Below are positions 7,616-17,253 of a stretch of 64,000 nt of DNA, in pieces; within the stretch, counting starts at the first letter, position 1; each line of letters opens with the position of its first letter. The position numbers were made by a program, and so were the translations under genes. The notes below the pieces were generated by a model. The model was not told where the DNA came from. It worked only from the letters and a program-made list of their open reading frames with translations, and made no database searches. Source of the stretch: Pseudomarimonas salicorniae (GTDB lineage: Bacteria > Pseudomonadota > Gammaproteobacteria > Xanthomonadales > Xanthomonadaceae); NCBI RefSeq assembly GCF_023156535.1, contig NZ_JALNMH010000007.1, positions 124,001 through 188,000 on the forward strand, in the 5' to 3' direction.

Positions 7616-8512
7616 ATGCCCACCACCCTGCACACCTCCGAGCTGCCCGGCCTCGAGCTGCTCCACCGCGGCAAGGTCCGCGATGTCTATGTCCTGCCCG
7701 GCAACCGCCTGCTGATGGTGGCCAGTGACCGGCTCTCGGCCTTCGACGTGGTCCTGCCTGACCCGATTCCGGGCAAGGGCGAGATGCTCTGCCAGATCTC
7801 CAACTTCTGGTTCGCCAAGACCGCCCACCTCCTGCCCAACCACCTGACCGGCGAGGACGTCGCCGCGGTGCTGCCGGACGGCGTCGATCCCGCGCTGTAC
7901 GCCCGGCGCTCTGTGGTCACCCGGCGCCTGAAACCGCTGCCGGTCGAGGCCATCGCCCGCGGCTACCTGATCGGCTCGGGCTGGAAGGACTACCAGCGCA
8001 GCGGCTCGCTCTGCGGGATCAGGCTACCGGCAGGTCTGCAGCAGGCGGCGCGCCTGCCCGAGCCGATCTTCACGCCGAGCACCAAGGCCGCGGTCGGCGA
8101 CCACGACGAGAACGTCAGCTTCGACGCCGTGGTCCGGGCGATCGGCGGCGACCTGGCCGAGCAGGTCCGCGTTGCCACCCTGCAGGTCTACCGCTTCGCC
8201 GCCTCGCTGGCCGCCGAGCGCGGCATCATCATCGCCGACACCAAACTCGAGTTCGGCCTCGACGAGGCGGGGCAACTCCAGGTCATGGACGAGATGCTGA
8301 CCCCGGACTCGTCGCGCTTCTGGCCGGCCTCCGAGTACCGCGAGGGGATCAGCCCGCCCAGCTACGACAAGCAGTTCGTCCGCGACTATCTCGAGACCCT
8401 CGACTGGAACAAGAGCGCCCCCGGCCCGCGAATCCCGGCCGAAGTGATCGAGGGCACCCGCCAGCGCTATGCCGAGGCGCTGAAGCGGCTGGCTGGCATC
8501 GAGCTGGATTGA
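7616..8512 (+). CDS. purC: SAICAR synthetase (purine biosynthesis)
   Basis: Phosphoribosylaminoimidazole-succinocarboxamide synthase joins aspartate to CAIR using ATP in de novo purine synthesis. At 298 residues it is the longer eukaryote-like variant rather than the roughly 240-residue E. coli form. Signatures seen: [10 protein letters not shown] at the start, [26 protein letters not shown], and LEFGLDEAG followed by [12 protein letters not shown]. It starts at ATG 7616. A TACAAT sequence at 7584-7589 could be the -10 box of its promoter, but no convincing -35 was found. Confidence 0.97.
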   Translation: MPTTLHTSELPGLELLHRGKVRDVYVLPGNRLLMVASDRLSAFDVVLPDPIPGKGEMLCQISNFWFAKTAHLLPNHLTGEDVAAVLPDGVDPALYARRSVVTRRLKPLPVEAIARGYLIGSGWKDYQRSGSLCGIRLPAGLQQAARLPEPIFTPSTKAAVGDHDENVSFDAVVRAIGGDLAEQVRVATLQVYRFAASLAAERGIIIADTKLEFGLDEAGQLQVMDEMLTPDSSRFWPASEYREGISPPSYDKQFVRDYLETLDWNKSAPGPRIPAEVIEGTRQRYAEALKRLAGIELD

Positions 8513-8535
8513 GCGTGCCAGCGAGCCGCTCCACC

Positions 8536-8641
8536 TGTAGGAGCCAGCTCGCTGGCGATCACATCCCGCAAACAGCCCGCCCGCTTCGCCAGATCGGTGC
8601 TTTTCCAGGTGAGCCGGATCGCCAGCAGGCTGGCTCCTGCA
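8536..8641. repeat. Inverted pair of TGTAGGAGC palindromic repeats
   Basis: Two near-identical 25-base units face each other: TGTAGGAGCCAGCTCGCTGG at 8536-8555 continuing GCGATC to 8560, and its reverse complement form at 8617-8641 ending GGCTCCTGCA. About 56 bases separate them. This is the layout of a bacterial interspersed mosaic element built from REP units of the TAGGAGC family. A second pair lies at 22444-22539. Confidence 0.8.
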
Positions 8642-8687
8642 CCGGTGCTGCGCCCTCGCGGAGCGGACGCGAGCCGCGGGTCCGCAG

Positions 8688-9578
8688 GTGAGCACTCCAC
8701 AACGCCTGCCGCCGCTGCATGTGCTGCTGATCGGCATCATCTGCCTGGGCTGGGGCGGCAACTTCCTCGCCTCGGCAGCGGCGCTGACCGAGCTGCCGGC
8801 CCTGCTCTTCACCACCCTGCGACTGGCCCTGGTCGGCCTGCTGATGCTGCCCTGGCTGCGCCCCCCGCCGGGCGGGCGATGGGGCACGCTGGCGGCGGTA
8901 GCGCTGTGCAACGGTGCCCTGCACTTCGGCCTCAGCTTCTGGGCGTTACGCCTGGCCGGCGACATCTCGTCGCCGGCTATCGTGATGCAGACCTATGTGC
9001 CGCTGACGGTGCTGCTGTCGGTGCTCTTTCTCGGCGAACGGATCCGCTGGAAGCGGGCCAGCGCGATCGTCGTCAGCTTCGCCGGCGTCCTGGTGCTGGG
9101 CTTCGATCCGGCGGTGCTCGACGCCCCGGCAGCCCTGGTGCTGATGCTGGTCTCGGCCCTGTTTCTGGCCGTCGGCACGGTCACCATGCGCGGGCTGGCG
9201 GGCATGCACCCGTTCTCCCTGCAGGCCTGGGGCGCGGTGATCGGAATCCCGGTCTTGGCGGTCGCCAGCCTTCTGCTGGAGGGTGACCCGCTTGAGCACA
9301 TGGCCGCGGCCGGCTGGCGCGGCTGGGGCGGCATCGCCTATTCGGCCCTGGTCGCCTCCGTGCTCTGCCACAGCCTGTTCTTCGTCCTGATCCAGCGCCA
9401 TCCGGTGTCGCAGATCACGCCCTTCCTGCTGATCGCGCCGCTCATCGCCATCGCCCTCGGCGTGCTGGTCTGGGGCGACACGCTCGGCCCGCGACTGATC
9501 CTCGGCGGCAGCATGGTGCTCGGCGGGGTGCTGGTCATCGCCCTGCGCAACGCCGCAACCTCGCCGGGGAGGCGCTGA
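8688..9578 (+). CDS. EamA-family (DMT superfamily) transporter
   Basis: A 296-residue inner-membrane protein with about ten predicted helices in two EamA repeats. The second repeat starts near residue 150. LGWGGNFLASAAAL near the N-terminus and LSVLFLGERIRW at the end of the first repeat are typical of drug/metabolite transporters. The substrate cannot be told from sequence. The start is a GTG at 8688 just after AGG; no better start is visible. It is a stand-alone gene flanked by two palindromic repeat elements. Confidence 0.88.
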   Translation: MSTPQRLPPLHVLLIGIICLGWGGNFLASAAALTELPALLFTTLRLALVGLLMLPWLRPPPGGRWGTLAAVALCNGALHFGLSFWALRLAGDISSPAIVMQTYVPLTVLLSVLFLGERIRWKRASAIVVSFAGVLVLGFDPAVLDAPAALVLMLVSALFLAVGTVTMRGLAGMHPFSLQAWGAVIGIPVLAVASLLLEGDPLEHMAAAGWRGWGGIAYSALVASVLCHSLFFVLIQRHPVSQITPFLLIAPLIAIALGVLVWGDTLGPRLILGGSMVLGGVLVIALRNAATSPGRR

Positions 9579-9632
9579 GCCGGCCCACAACGGGCACCGA
9601 TCGAGGCGCGGGATCCGACGCCAATCAGCACC

Positions 9633-9655
9633 CATAGGGTGCGGCTTGCCGCACC
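9633..9655. repeat. Single CATAGGGTGCGGC palindromic repeat unit
   Basis: The hairpin GGTGCGG-cttg-CCGCACC is preceded by CATA. The same family forms an inverted pair at 22570-22642, so this is a dispersed repeat. It lies between the converging EamA and prc genes and could act as a terminator. Confidence 0.65.
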
Positions 9656-9745
9656 GGACGTATCGATCAATGGCCCGCGTCGCTGCGCCCGAGCCGCGCC
9701 CCATGGGAAGCGCAGCGCGGTCGCCTCGGCCGCGCGGGCGGGGCC

Positions 9746-11884
9746 TCAGGGCGTGTTCGCGACGCCCCGCTGCGGGTAGACCTGGGCGGCGAGGCCCTGG
9801 TCGCGGCGCAGGAGATCCACCGCGTCGACCAGCACATGGGCGGCCTCGCGCAGCAGCGGGTCGGCGCGCTCCTCGGCCTCTTCGGCATCGGCCTCGGGCG
9901 CGCGTTCGTCGGCCTGTAGACCGTCGTCGCTCTGCGCCAGATCCTCGCCGGACAGGCCCAGCTCCTTGCGCTGTGCCTCGCGCTGCTCGCGGCGCGCCTC
10001 GATCTGAGCGCGCTCGCTGCGGCGCTCGGCCAGGTTCAGCGAGATGCTCTTCTTCTCGCGCTGCTCGCGGTACTGGGCGACATCCTCGGACCACCAGACA
10101 AACTCTGGGTCCTGCTTGGCGCGCTCGCCGTGGCGCTGCGTCAGGATCGGGACCAGCGGTGAGAAATCGGCCAGCTTGCTGTGCGTGGCCGGGGCGATCT
10201 CGCTCCAGGGCAGCGCGTTGTCATAGGTGCTCTCGCCGTAGTGCTCGGCGTCCAGGGTGACCGGGAAGGCGATGTCCGGGACCACGCCCTTGTGCTGGGT
10301 CGAGCCGCCGTTGACGCGGAAGAACTGGGCGACGGTCAGGCGCAGCTGGCCCAGGCCGGGCGAGTCCTTGCGGGCAAAGCGGTCGAGGTCGACCAGATTC
10401 TGCACGGTGCCCTTGCCGAAGGTCGGCTCGCCGATGATCAGGCCGCGGCCGTAGTCCTGGATCGCGGCGGCGAAGATTTCCGAAGCCGAGGCCGAGGCGC
10501 GGTTGACCAGGACCGCCAGCGGGCCGTCCCACAGGGTGCCGGAGTCGAAGTCCTGCTCGACCTGGACCTGGCGGCCCTGGTTGCGCACCTGGACCACCGG
10601 GCCGCGGTCGATGAACAGGCCGGTCAGCTCGATAGCCTCGGTGAGAGAACCACCGCCGTTGTTGCGCAGGTCGATGACCAGGCCCTCTACTTTCTCGCCC
10701 TTGAGCTGGTCGATCAGCCGGGCAACATCGCGCGAGGCCGAGCGGTAGTCGGGCTCATCGCGGCGGCGGCCGTCGAAGTCCTGGTAGAAGGTCGGCAGTT
10801 CGATCACCCCGACCTTGCGGGTGCGCTCGCCTTCCTGCCACTCGATCACCCGCTTCTTGGCGGCCTGCTCTTCCAGCTTCACCTTCTGCCGGGCCAGGGT
10901 GATGATCTCGTGCGGTCCATCGATGCCGGTCGCCGCGGGGATGACGTCGAGGCGGACGTAGCTGTCCTTGGGGCCGCGGATCAGCTCGACCACGTCGTCG
11001 ATGCGCCAGCCGACCACGTCGATCATCGGCCCCTCGCGTCCCTGTCCGACGGCCGCCACGCGATCGCCGACCTTGAGCTTGCCGGACATGTCCGCGGGCC
11101 CGCCCTTGACGATCGAGCGGATCACGGTGAATTCGTCGTCGCGCTGCAGCACCGCGCCGATGCCTTCCAGCGACAGCCGCATGGAGATGTTGAAGTTCTC
11201 CGAGGCGCGGGCGTTCATGTAGGCGGTATGCGGCTCGATGGCGCCGGCATAGGCATTGATGAACGACTGGAACACGTCGTCGGACTTGATCTCGCGAACC
11301 CGCTGCTCGAAGTTCGCGTAGCGCTTGTCGAGGGTCTCGACGATGGCCTCCGGCTCCTTGCCGGCCAGCACCAGGCGCAGGTAGTCGTTCTTGACCCGCT
11401 GCCGCCAGACCTCATCCAGCGCCTTCCGGCTGGATTCCCAGGGCAGGTCCTCGCGACGGAAGTGGTATTCCTCGTCTCGGGTGAAATCGAACTCCTGCTT
11501 GAGCAGGGCGCGGGCGTGCGCGGTGCGCTCGGCCACGCGCTGGATGTAGACGTTGAAGATGTCGAAGGCCGGCTGCAGGTTGCCTGCCTGCAGGGCGTCG
11601 TCGAAGCTGGCTCGCAGCGGGGCGAAGCGTTCGATGTCCTGCTTCAGGAAGAACAGCCGATCGCCGTCGAGTCCATCAAGGTAGGCATCGAAGATCTCGG
11701 CGGAGAGGGCGTCGTCCAGCGGCTTCGGGCTGTAGTGGAAACGAGCCTGGCTGAGGAACTGGCGCACCCAGCCGGTCACGTAGGCCTGGTTGTCGCCCGG
11801 CTCGAGCAGGATGCCGGTGTCTTCCACCTTGGCCGTGGCCAGCAGCGGAACCAGCAGCAGTCCGATCCAGAATCCTCGCTTCAT
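9746..11884 (-). CDS. prc: Carboxy-terminal (tail-specific) processing protease Prc
   Basis: Periplasmic S41 serine protease of 712 residues, similar to E. coli Prc (about 680), which trims peptidoglycan enzymes such as FtsI and removes tagged proteins. It has a signal peptide (MKRGFWIGLLLVPLLATA), an N-terminal helical domain to about 230, a PDZ domain (about 235-320), and the catalytic core with NRASASASEIF (Ser) and FGKGTVQ (Lys). The C-terminal DUF3340-like region is highly charged (about 590-690). The ATG at 11884 opens the signal peptide and has GAGGTGCAAGAG upstream. Its known substrate FtsI is also encoded in this window. Confidence 0.95.
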   Translation of the reverse strand: MKRGFWIGLLLVPLLATAKVEDTGILLEPGDNQAYVTGWVRQFLSQARFHYSPKPLDDALSAEIFDAYLDGLDGDRLFFLKQDIERFAPLRASFDDALQAGNLQPAFDIFNVYIQRVAERTAHARALLKQEFDFTRDEEYHFRREDLPWESSRKALDEVWRQRVKNDYLRLVLAGKEPEAIVETLDKRYANFEQRVREIKSDDVFQSFINAYAGAIEPHTAYMNARASENFNISMRLSLEGIGAVLQRDDEFTVIRSIVKGGPADMSGKLKVGDRVAAVGQGREGPMIDVVGWRIDDVVELIRGPKDSYVRLDVIPAATGIDGPHEIITLARQKVKLEEQAAKKRVIEWQEGERTRKVGVIELPTFYQDFDGRRRDEPDYRSASRDVARLIDQLKGEKVEGLVIDLRNNGGGSLTEAIELTGLFIDRGPVVQVRNQGRQVQVEQDFDSGTLWDGPLAVLVNRASASASEIFAAAIQDYGRGLIIGEPTFGKGTVQNLVDLDRFARKDSPGLGQLRLTVAQFFRVNGGSTQHKGVVPDIAFPVTLDAEHYGESTYDNALPWSEIAPATHSKLADFSPLVPILTQRHGERAKQDPEFVWWSEDVAQYREQREKKSISLNLAERRSERAQIEARREQREAQRKELGLSGEDLAQSDDGLQADERAPEADAEEAEERADPLLREAAHVLVDAVDLLRRDQGLAAQVYPQRGVANTP

Positions 11885-11977
11885 CTCTTGCACCTCGCGC
11901 GCTTTGCCTTGATCACGCTGCACCTTGCCGGCACAGGCAACCAGTGTCGTTGGTACCGGTCGTCAGGACCAGCCCGA

Positions 11978-12958
11978 TCAGCCGACGTAGCCGGCTTCCG
12001 CCGCCATGCGGTCCGCGTGGTAGGACGAACGCACCAGGGGACCGGAAGCGACATGGGTGAAACCGAGCGACTTGCCGACCTGCTCCAGCTCGGCGAACTC
12101 CTCGGGCGTCCAGTAACGGAGGACCGGATGATGCGCCGGGCTGGGCTGCAGGTATTGACCGATTGTGACCATATCGACCGCGTGACGACGCAGATCGTTC
12201 AACGTCTCGACAACCTGGTCCCACGTCTCGCCGAGACCAAGCATGATGCCCGACTTGGTCGGCACCTCCGGGTGCTGCTCGCCGAAGGCCTGCAGCAGAC
12301 GCAGCGACCAGTCGTAGTCGGCGCCCGGGCGGACGTTCGGATACAGCTCGCGGACGGTCTCGAGGTTGTGGTTGAACACATCCGGCGGATCGCCGGCCAG
12401 GGCCTCGAGGGCCCGCTCCATGCGGCCCTTGCCGCGGAAGTCGGGGGTCAGGATCTCGATCTTCAGCTGCGGGCTGCGCGCCCGGGCCTCGCGGATGCAG
12501 GCGGCGAAGTGGGCGGCTCCGCCATCCCTGAGGTCATCGCGATCGACCGAGGTGATGACGACATAGCGCAGCTTCATCTGGGCGATGGTGTCGGCCAGCA
12601 TCAGGGGCTCGGAGGCGTCGGGCGGCTTGGGCCGGCCGTGGGCCACGTCGCAGAAGCTGCAGCGGCGGGTGCAGACTTCGCCCAGCACCATGAAGGTCGC
12701 CGTGCCGTGGCTGAAGCACTCGTGGATGTTGGGGCAGGAGGCCTCCTCGCAGACCGTCACCAGGCGATTCGCGCGCAGGGTCTTCTTCAGCTCGGCGACC
12801 TGATTGCCGGCCGGGATACGCACGCGGATCCAGGACGGCTTGCGCAGCACCGGCGCCTCGGCAAACTGCACCGGGCTGCGGGCGATCTTGTCGTGGGCCA
12901 CCTGCTTTTCGCCCTCGACCAGCAGCGGAATGGTCTTGCTCGTGACAGCCTCGGTCAT
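11978..12958 (-). CDS. lipA: Lipoyl synthase
   Basis: Radical SAM enzyme of 326 residues that inserts two sulfurs into protein-bound octanoyl chains to make lipoyl groups. Both iron-sulfur clusters are visible: the auxiliary cluster motif [12 protein letters not shown] and the radical SAM motif CTRRCSFC. The C-terminal RSSYHAD gives the conserved serine ligand. The ATG at 12958 overlaps the stop of lipB (ATGA), so the two lipoate enzymes are translationally coupled. Last gene of the mltB-rlpA-dacC-ybeD-lipB-lipA run. Confidence 0.98.
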   Translation of the reverse strand: MTEAVTSKTIPLLVEGEKQVAHDKIARSPVQFAEAPVLRKPSWIRVRIPAGNQVAELKKTLRANRLVTVCEEASCPNIHECFSHGTATFMVLGEVCTRRCSFCDVAHGRPKPPDASEPLMLADTIAQMKLRYVVITSVDRDDLRDGGAAHFAACIREARARSPQLKIEILTPDFRGKGRMERALEALAGDPPDVFNHNLETVRELYPNVRPGADYDWSLRLLQAFGEQHPEVPTKSGIMLGLGETWDQVVETLNDLRRHAVDMVTIGQYLQPSPAHHPVLRYWTPEEFAELEQVGKSLGFTHVASGPLVRSSYHADRMAAEAGYVG

Positions 12959-13641
12959 GCGGGTTCCGGCGTGGAGGCGGCGAGCGGAAGTCCGTCGGGC
13001 GCGGCCTCGGCGCGCAGGCCAAGCTGCGCCGAGAGCGCCGCCACCAGCCGCGGGCTCACCGCATCCAGGCTGGCGTTTGGCAGGAAGTCTAGCACCTGGG
13101 TGACGGCCATCCCCTGATAGCCGCAGGGATTGATGCCGTGGAACGGCGACAGGTCCATGGCGATATTGAAGGCCAGGCCATGAAAGCTGCAGCCGCGCCG
13201 CACGCGAAGCCCGAGGGCGGCGATCTTGGCCTCGCCGACGTAGACGCCGGGCGCGCCGCAGCGTCGTTTCGCGTCGATGCCGTCCGCGGCCAGCACGTCG
13301 ATGATGGCCTGCTCGATGCGCTGGACCAGCTCGCGCACGCCAAGCTTCAGCCGGCGCAGGTCGATCAGCGGATAGGCGACCAGCTGGCCGGGGCCGTGAT
13401 AGGTGACCTGGCCGCCGCGATCGACCGGGATGACCTCGATCCCGCCCGGATTCAGCACGTGCTCGCGCTTGCCGGCCTGGCCCAGCGTGTAGACCGGGTC
13501 GTGCTCGACCAGCCACAGCTCGTCGGGCGTGTCCTCGCCACGGCCGTCGGTGAAGCGCTGCATGGCCTGCCAGACCGGCCGGTAGCCGCGCCGGCCGAGC
13601 TGGCGCACGCGCCAGGCTGGCAGGCCGGCTACAGCGTCCAC
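12955..13641 (-). CDS. lipB: Octanoyltransferase LipB
   Basis: Transfers octanoate from acyl carrier protein to lipoyl domains, the step before LipA. The protein has 228 residues. Family signatures: [44 protein letters not shown] with the catalytic Lys, and [12 protein letters not shown] with the catalytic Cys. The start is a GTG at 13641, which overlaps the end of ybeD by 13 bases; no ATG is available before the conserved region. The C-terminus overlaps lipA. Confidence 0.96.
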   Translation of the reverse strand: MDAVAGLPAWRVRQLGRRGYRPVWQAMQRFTDGRGEDTPDELWLVEHDPVYTLGQAGKREHVLNPGGIEVIPVDRGGQVTYHGPGQLVAYPLIDLRRLKLGVRELVQRIEQAIIDVLAADGIDAKRRCGAPGVYVGEAKIAALGLRVRRGCSFHGLAFNIAMDLSPFHGINPCGYQGMAVTQVLDFLPNASLDAVSPRLVAALSAQLGLRAEAAPDGLPLAASTPEPA

Positions 13642-13907
13642 TTGATGTCGGGATGTTTGCGCAGCACTTCGTGTGCGGCCTCGTAGTGTTCGCGGGTCTC
13701 GGCGAAGACGGCGACGGTCACCGACAGATAGTTGCCATTGCTGGACGGCCGCGTGCGCAGCACCTCGCTGACGCCGGCGACGCCGGCCTCACGCAGCAGC
13801 CCGGGCACCAGCGCGGCCAGCTCGGCCGCGGCCGGCCCCATGGCGGTCAGTTCGAACTCGCCGGGGAACTGGAAGCCCTGGTCAGGGGATTGCGGGGTCA
13901 GTTTCAT
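13629..13907 (-). CDS. ybeD: DUF493/YbeD family protein
   Basis: A 92-residue small cytoplasmic protein of the YbeD (DUF493) family, which has an ACT-like fold and is found beside lipB in many gammaproteobacteria. [13 protein letters not shown] near the start and a final HPDIKWTL support the family, whose proteins end in DIKxxL. The ATG at 13907 was preferred over an upstream in-frame ATG because MKLTP fits the family start. Its exact role is unknown; the conserved context suggests a link to lipoylation. Confidence 0.92.
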   Translation of the reverse strand: MKLTPQSPDQGFQFPGEFELTAMGPAAAELAALVPGLLREAGVAGVSEVLRTRPSSNGNYLSVTVAVFAETREHYEAAHEVLRKHPDIKWTL

Positions 13908-13966
13908 GGGCAGGAGGTGGGGCCGGTAACGAAGCAATCCAAGGCTAACCTGCGCCGCCTGAAGGT

Positions 13967-15202
13967 TCAGTCACTCTCCCACCACATCCAGAAGCTGTCG
14001 TTCATGCGCTTGAAGAAGCCACCCTCGGCGACCGCCTGGCGGGTCACCAGAGGCACCTCGGCGACGAGCTTGTCGTCAAGGCTGAGTCGGATGCTGCCGA
14101 CCTGCTGGCCGGCCTCGAAGGGTGCCACCAGCTCGGCCGGCACCGCCATGCTGGCCTCGAGGTCGGCATAGCGGCCGCGCGGCAGGGTGATCTTCAGTGG
14201 CTCGGCGACGCCCAGCGGCAGGGTGTCCTGCTCGCCCTTCCAGACCGCCGGCTCGGCGACGACCTCCTGGCCGGTGTAGACGGTATGGGTCTCGAAGAAG
14301 CGGAAGCCCCAGTTGAGCAGGGCGAGGTTGCCCTCCTCGCGGAGGCGGAAGCCCTCCTTGCGGCTGCCCTCGATGCCCATCACCACCGAGATCAGTCGCT
14401 GGCCGTCGCGCTGCGCGGAGGCGGCCAGGCAATAGCCGGCGGCCGAAGTGTGGCCGGTCTTGATCCCGTCGACGCTGGCATCCTTCCAGAGCAGACCGTT
14501 GCGGTTGAACTGGCGGATGCCGTTGTAGGTGAACTCCTTGATCGCATGCAGCGCATAGTGCTCGGGGAAGTCACGGATCAGCGCCCGCGACAGCAGGGCG
14601 ACGTCGAGCGCGCTCATGGTGTGGCCCTCGGCGGTCAGGCCATGGGCGTTGACGAAGTTCGACTGCGCCATGCCGAGCTGCCGGGCGTACTCGTTCATCA
14701 GATTGGCAAAGGCCGCCTCGCTGCCGGCGACGTGCTCGGCCAGCGCGATCGAGGCGTCATTCCCGGACTGGATCACCAGCCCACGCAGCACCTCGCCGAG
14801 CTTGACCTTGCTGTTCACCGCGAGGCCGGAAAACGAGCCGTCGGTCCCGGCGCCACCCTCTCTCCAGGCGGTCTCGCTGATGTGCACCTCATCGTCCAGC
14901 GAGACCTTGCCTGCCTTCACCTCGGCGGCCACCACATAGGTGGTCATGATCTTGGTCAGCGACGCCGGATGCAGCGGCTCGCGGGCGTTGTGCTCGGCGA
15001 GGACCTGGCCGGTCTCGTAGTCCAGCAGCACATGAGCCTTGCCGGCGGCGGTTGGCGCCGGCGGAATCGGGGTCGCCACGGGCTGCGCGGTGGGCACCGG
15101 CACGGGCGTCGGCTGCGGGGTCGGGGTCGGCACCTGGGCGTGGACGCAGGAGACAAGGCTGCCGGCAACCAGCAGCGCCTGGAGGGAACGATGGAACAGC
15201 AT
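13967..15202 (-). CDS. dacC: D-alanyl-D-alanine carboxypeptidase (PBP5/6 type)
   Basis: Periplasmic enzyme of 411 residues that removes the last D-Ala from peptidoglycan stem peptides. All three penicillin-binding motifs are present: SLTK (Ser81, Lys84), SGN in VIQSGNDAS, and KTG in DGIKTGHTSAAG. The PBP5 C-terminal beta domain and a terminal amphipathic helix (FFKRMNDSFWMWW) for membrane attachment follow. Unusually, a 30-residue Pro/Thr/Val-rich linker (about 24-54) separates the signal peptide from the catalytic domain. The ATG at 15202 has AGGAG upstream; the alternative TTG at 15214 would sit directly on it. Confidence 0.95.
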   Translation of the reverse strand: MLFHRSLQALLVAGSLVSCVHAQVPTPTPQPTPVPVPTAQPVATPIPPAPTAAGKAHVLLDYETGQVLAEHNAREPLHPASLTKIMTTYVVAAEVKAGKVSLDDEVHISETAWREGGAGTDGSFSGLAVNSKVKLGEVLRGLVIQSGNDASIALAEHVAGSEAAFANLMNEYARQLGMAQSNFVNAHGLTAEGHTMSALDVALLSRALIRDFPEHYALHAIKEFTYNGIRQFNRNGLLWKDASVDGIKTGHTSAAGYCLAASAQRDGQRLISVVMGIEGSRKEGFRLREEGNLALLNWGFRFFETHTVYTGQEVVAEPAVWKGEQDTLPLGVAEPLKITLPRGRYADLEASMAVPAELVAPFEAGQQVGSIRLSLDDKLVAEVPLVTRQAVAEGGFFKRMNDSFWMWWESD

Positions 15203-15268
15203 GACGGGGAACAACTCCTGGGTGGGGCCGGCGCGCCGCGGCGGCGGCTTCCGGATGAAACGGTAGGT

Positions 15269-16159
15269 TCAGAACTCGCGGACCTGCTGCGGCTCGCCAA
15301 GGCCGAGCCGGAACAGCGTCCGGCGCACGGGGTCAACGTCGGCGGCCGAGCGCAGCGGGCCGATCCGCACCCGCCAGACGTCGCGCCGGCCGATCTCCGC
15401 CTTTTCCAGATGGACGCGGCCGACGTCGGCGTCTTCCAGCCGGTCCTTCAGGCGGCGGGCATTGGCCTTGTCGGAGAAACTGGCGACCTGCAGGTAGAGC
15501 CGCCCGCCGCCTGCGGCCACCGGCGCACCGAAACCGGAGCGATGACGGCGCTCGCCCGGATCGCCCGCAACCAGCGTGGGGGTATCGCCGGCATCGATGG
15601 ATTCGACCTCCACCTCAGCGGTGCCGCGGAGGTGGATCCCCAGCTTGACCGCGGCCACATAGGACAGGTCGATGATCCGCCCGGCGTGAAACGGGCCGCG
15701 GTCATTAACCCGCACGACCACGCTGCGGCCGTTCTCAAGATTGGTGACGCGGGCGAAGCTCGGCAGCGGCAAGGTCTTGTGCGCCGCCGTGTACTTGTAC
15801 ATGTCGTAGGGCTCGAAGCTCGAGGTCGGCCGGCCGTGGAACTTGTTGCCGTACCACGAGGCAATGCCGCGCTCGCGGTAGCCGCGGGCGTCCTCCATGA
15901 CCTGGTAGGTCTTGCCGAGCACCTTGTAGGGCGAGCGGTTGCCATAGCGCGAGCGCGGCTCGGGCACCGGGATCGGCTCGGCGATACCGCGCAGGTCCGG
16001 CGGCAGCGCCGGGCCGCCATCGGGGATGTGCGGTGCATACAGCTCGCCGGTCTGTGGCCGCGCGCGGGCACTCTCCCGCTCGGGGAGCGGCGCCTTCCTC
16101 GGCCCGCTGGCGCAGCCGGCCAGCAGCAGAATGCCGAGCAGCAGCGCCAGCCCGCGCAT
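15269..16159 (-). CDS. rlpA: Septal lytic transglycosylase RlpA with SPOR domain
   Basis: Outer-membrane lipoprotein of 296 residues that cleaves denuded glycan strands at the division site. It has a lipobox LLLAGC, a double-psi beta-barrel domain (about 95-190) with GIASWYGNKFHG and VRVNDRGPFHAGRIIDLS (catalytic Asp), then a C-terminal SPOR domain (about 218-293) for binding septal peptidoglycan, starting RLYLQVASFSDKANA. The ATG at 16159 shares one base with the stop of mltB (TGATG). Confidence 0.96.
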   Translation of the reverse strand: MRGLALLLGILLLAGCASGPRKAPLPERESARARPQTGELYAPHIPDGGPALPPDLRGIAEPIPVPEPRSRYGNRSPYKVLGKTYQVMEDARGYRERGIASWYGNKFHGRPTSSFEPYDMYKYTAAHKTLPLPSFARVTNLENGRSVVVRVNDRGPFHAGRIIDLSYVAAVKLGIHLRGTAEVEVESIDAGDTPTLVAGDPGERRHRSGFGAPVAAGGGRLYLQVASFSDKANARRLKDRLEDADVGRVHLEKAEIGRRDVWRVRIGPLRSAADVDPVRRTLFRLGLGEPQQVREF

Positions 16160-17136
16160 CAGGGGGCGGTCCCGCTGCCGGCCTTCCCGGCCGCGATCTC
16201 CCCTGCCAGCTGGTAGACCGCCATCGCGTATAGCGGTGAGCGGTTGTAGCGGGTGATGACGTAGAAGTTGTTGAACCCGATCCAGTGCTCGGTGCCCGCT
16301 TCGCCTTCCAGCGAGAGCAGGGTGGCGGGCAGGGGCTCGGCGGGCGGCTCCACCGGCGTGTATCCGCGGGCAGCGAGGTCTTCCAGGGCAATCTCGGCCT
16401 TCAGCCCGTCCGGTTTGAAGTCCGCCGCGCCTTCCGCGCGGCGCGCCGGCACCACCACCGGCTGCCCCGGTGTCCAGCCGTGGGCGACGAAGTAGTTCGC
16501 CACCGAGGCGAAGATGTCCGGCAGCGAGCCGAACAGGTCGCGCCGGCCGTCGCCATCACCGTCCCTGGCATAGGCGCGATAGCTGGAAGGCATGAACTGG
16601 CCCCAGCCCATCGCCCCGGCATAGCTGCCCTTGAGGGTGAGCGGATCGAGCTGCTCTTCGCGGGCCAGGGCAAACAGATGCCCCAGCTCGCTGCGGAAGA
16701 AGGGCTGCCGCGGCGGATAGTGGGCGCCCAGCGTGAACAGCGCATCGATCACCCGCCAGGAGCCGGTGATCTTTCCGTAGTGGGTCTCGACGCCGATGAT
16801 CGCGACGATGATCGAGGCCGGCACGCCCGTATCCAGCTCGACCTTGGCCAGCGCGTTGGCGTGTTCGGCAAGGAAGGCCCGGCCCTCGCTGATCCGCTTC
16901 TCGGTCAGGAAGATCTGCCGGTAGGCCTTCCACGGCTTGGCCTCGGCGGGTCGTGTGATGGCATCGATGATCGCCTGCTTGTACTCCGCCTCGCGGAGCA
17001 CGGGCAGCACGACCGCTGGATCGAGCTTGTGGGCGGCGGCCAGCTCGCGGGCCAGAGCCTCGCGGTCGACAGGAGTGGGCGCGGCCAGAGCGACGCCGGC
17101 GAGGCTGAACAGGATTCCGAATGCGGTAAGGCGCAT
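16159..17136 (-). CDS. mltB: Membrane-bound lytic murein transglycosylase B
   Basis: A 325-residue periplasmic enzyme that cuts peptidoglycan glycan strands to 1,6-anhydro ends. Signature motifs: IIGVETHYGKITGSWRVIDAL with the catalytic Glu, and SYAGAMGWGQFMPSSY, followed by DGDGRRDL and a C-terminal IGFNNFYVITRYNRSPLYAMAV. A cleavable signal peptide (MRLTAFGILFSLAGVALA) replaces the lipobox of E. coli MltB, so this version is probably soluble in the periplasm. First gene of the mltB-rlpA-dacC-ybeD-lipB-lipA run. Confidence 0.95.
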   Translation of the reverse strand: MRLTAFGILFSLAGVALAAPTPVDREALARELAAAHKLDPAVVLPVLREAEYKQAIIDAITRPAEAKPWKAYRQIFLTEKRISEGRAFLAEHANALAKVELDTGVPASIIVAIIGVETHYGKITGSWRVIDALFTLGAHYPPRQPFFRSELGHLFALAREEQLDPLTLKGSYAGAMGWGQFMPSSYRAYARDGDGDGRRDLFGSLPDIFASVANYFVAHGWTPGQPVVVPARRAEGAADFKPDGLKAEIALEDLAARGYTPVEPPAEPLPATLLSLEGEAGTEHWIGFNNFYVITRYNRSPLYAMAVYQLAGEIAAGKAGSGTAP

Positions 17137-17253
17137 GAGTTCCGACGCTGCGAAAAACCGCCGGAAGTGTACACGCCGGGCGCCGCCGCCGCGCCGCGGG
17201 ACGCGGCGGCCCCGTTCAGCGTCGAGCCACGCGGGGCGAGCGTCGACCGGTGA

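Noticed and set aside
10181-13117. A 978-codon open frame on the plus strand opposite prc, lipA and lipB
   Set aside because: The two strands of GC-rich genes often both stay open. The encoded peptide has no recognisable domain, and the minus-strand genes are well-known families.
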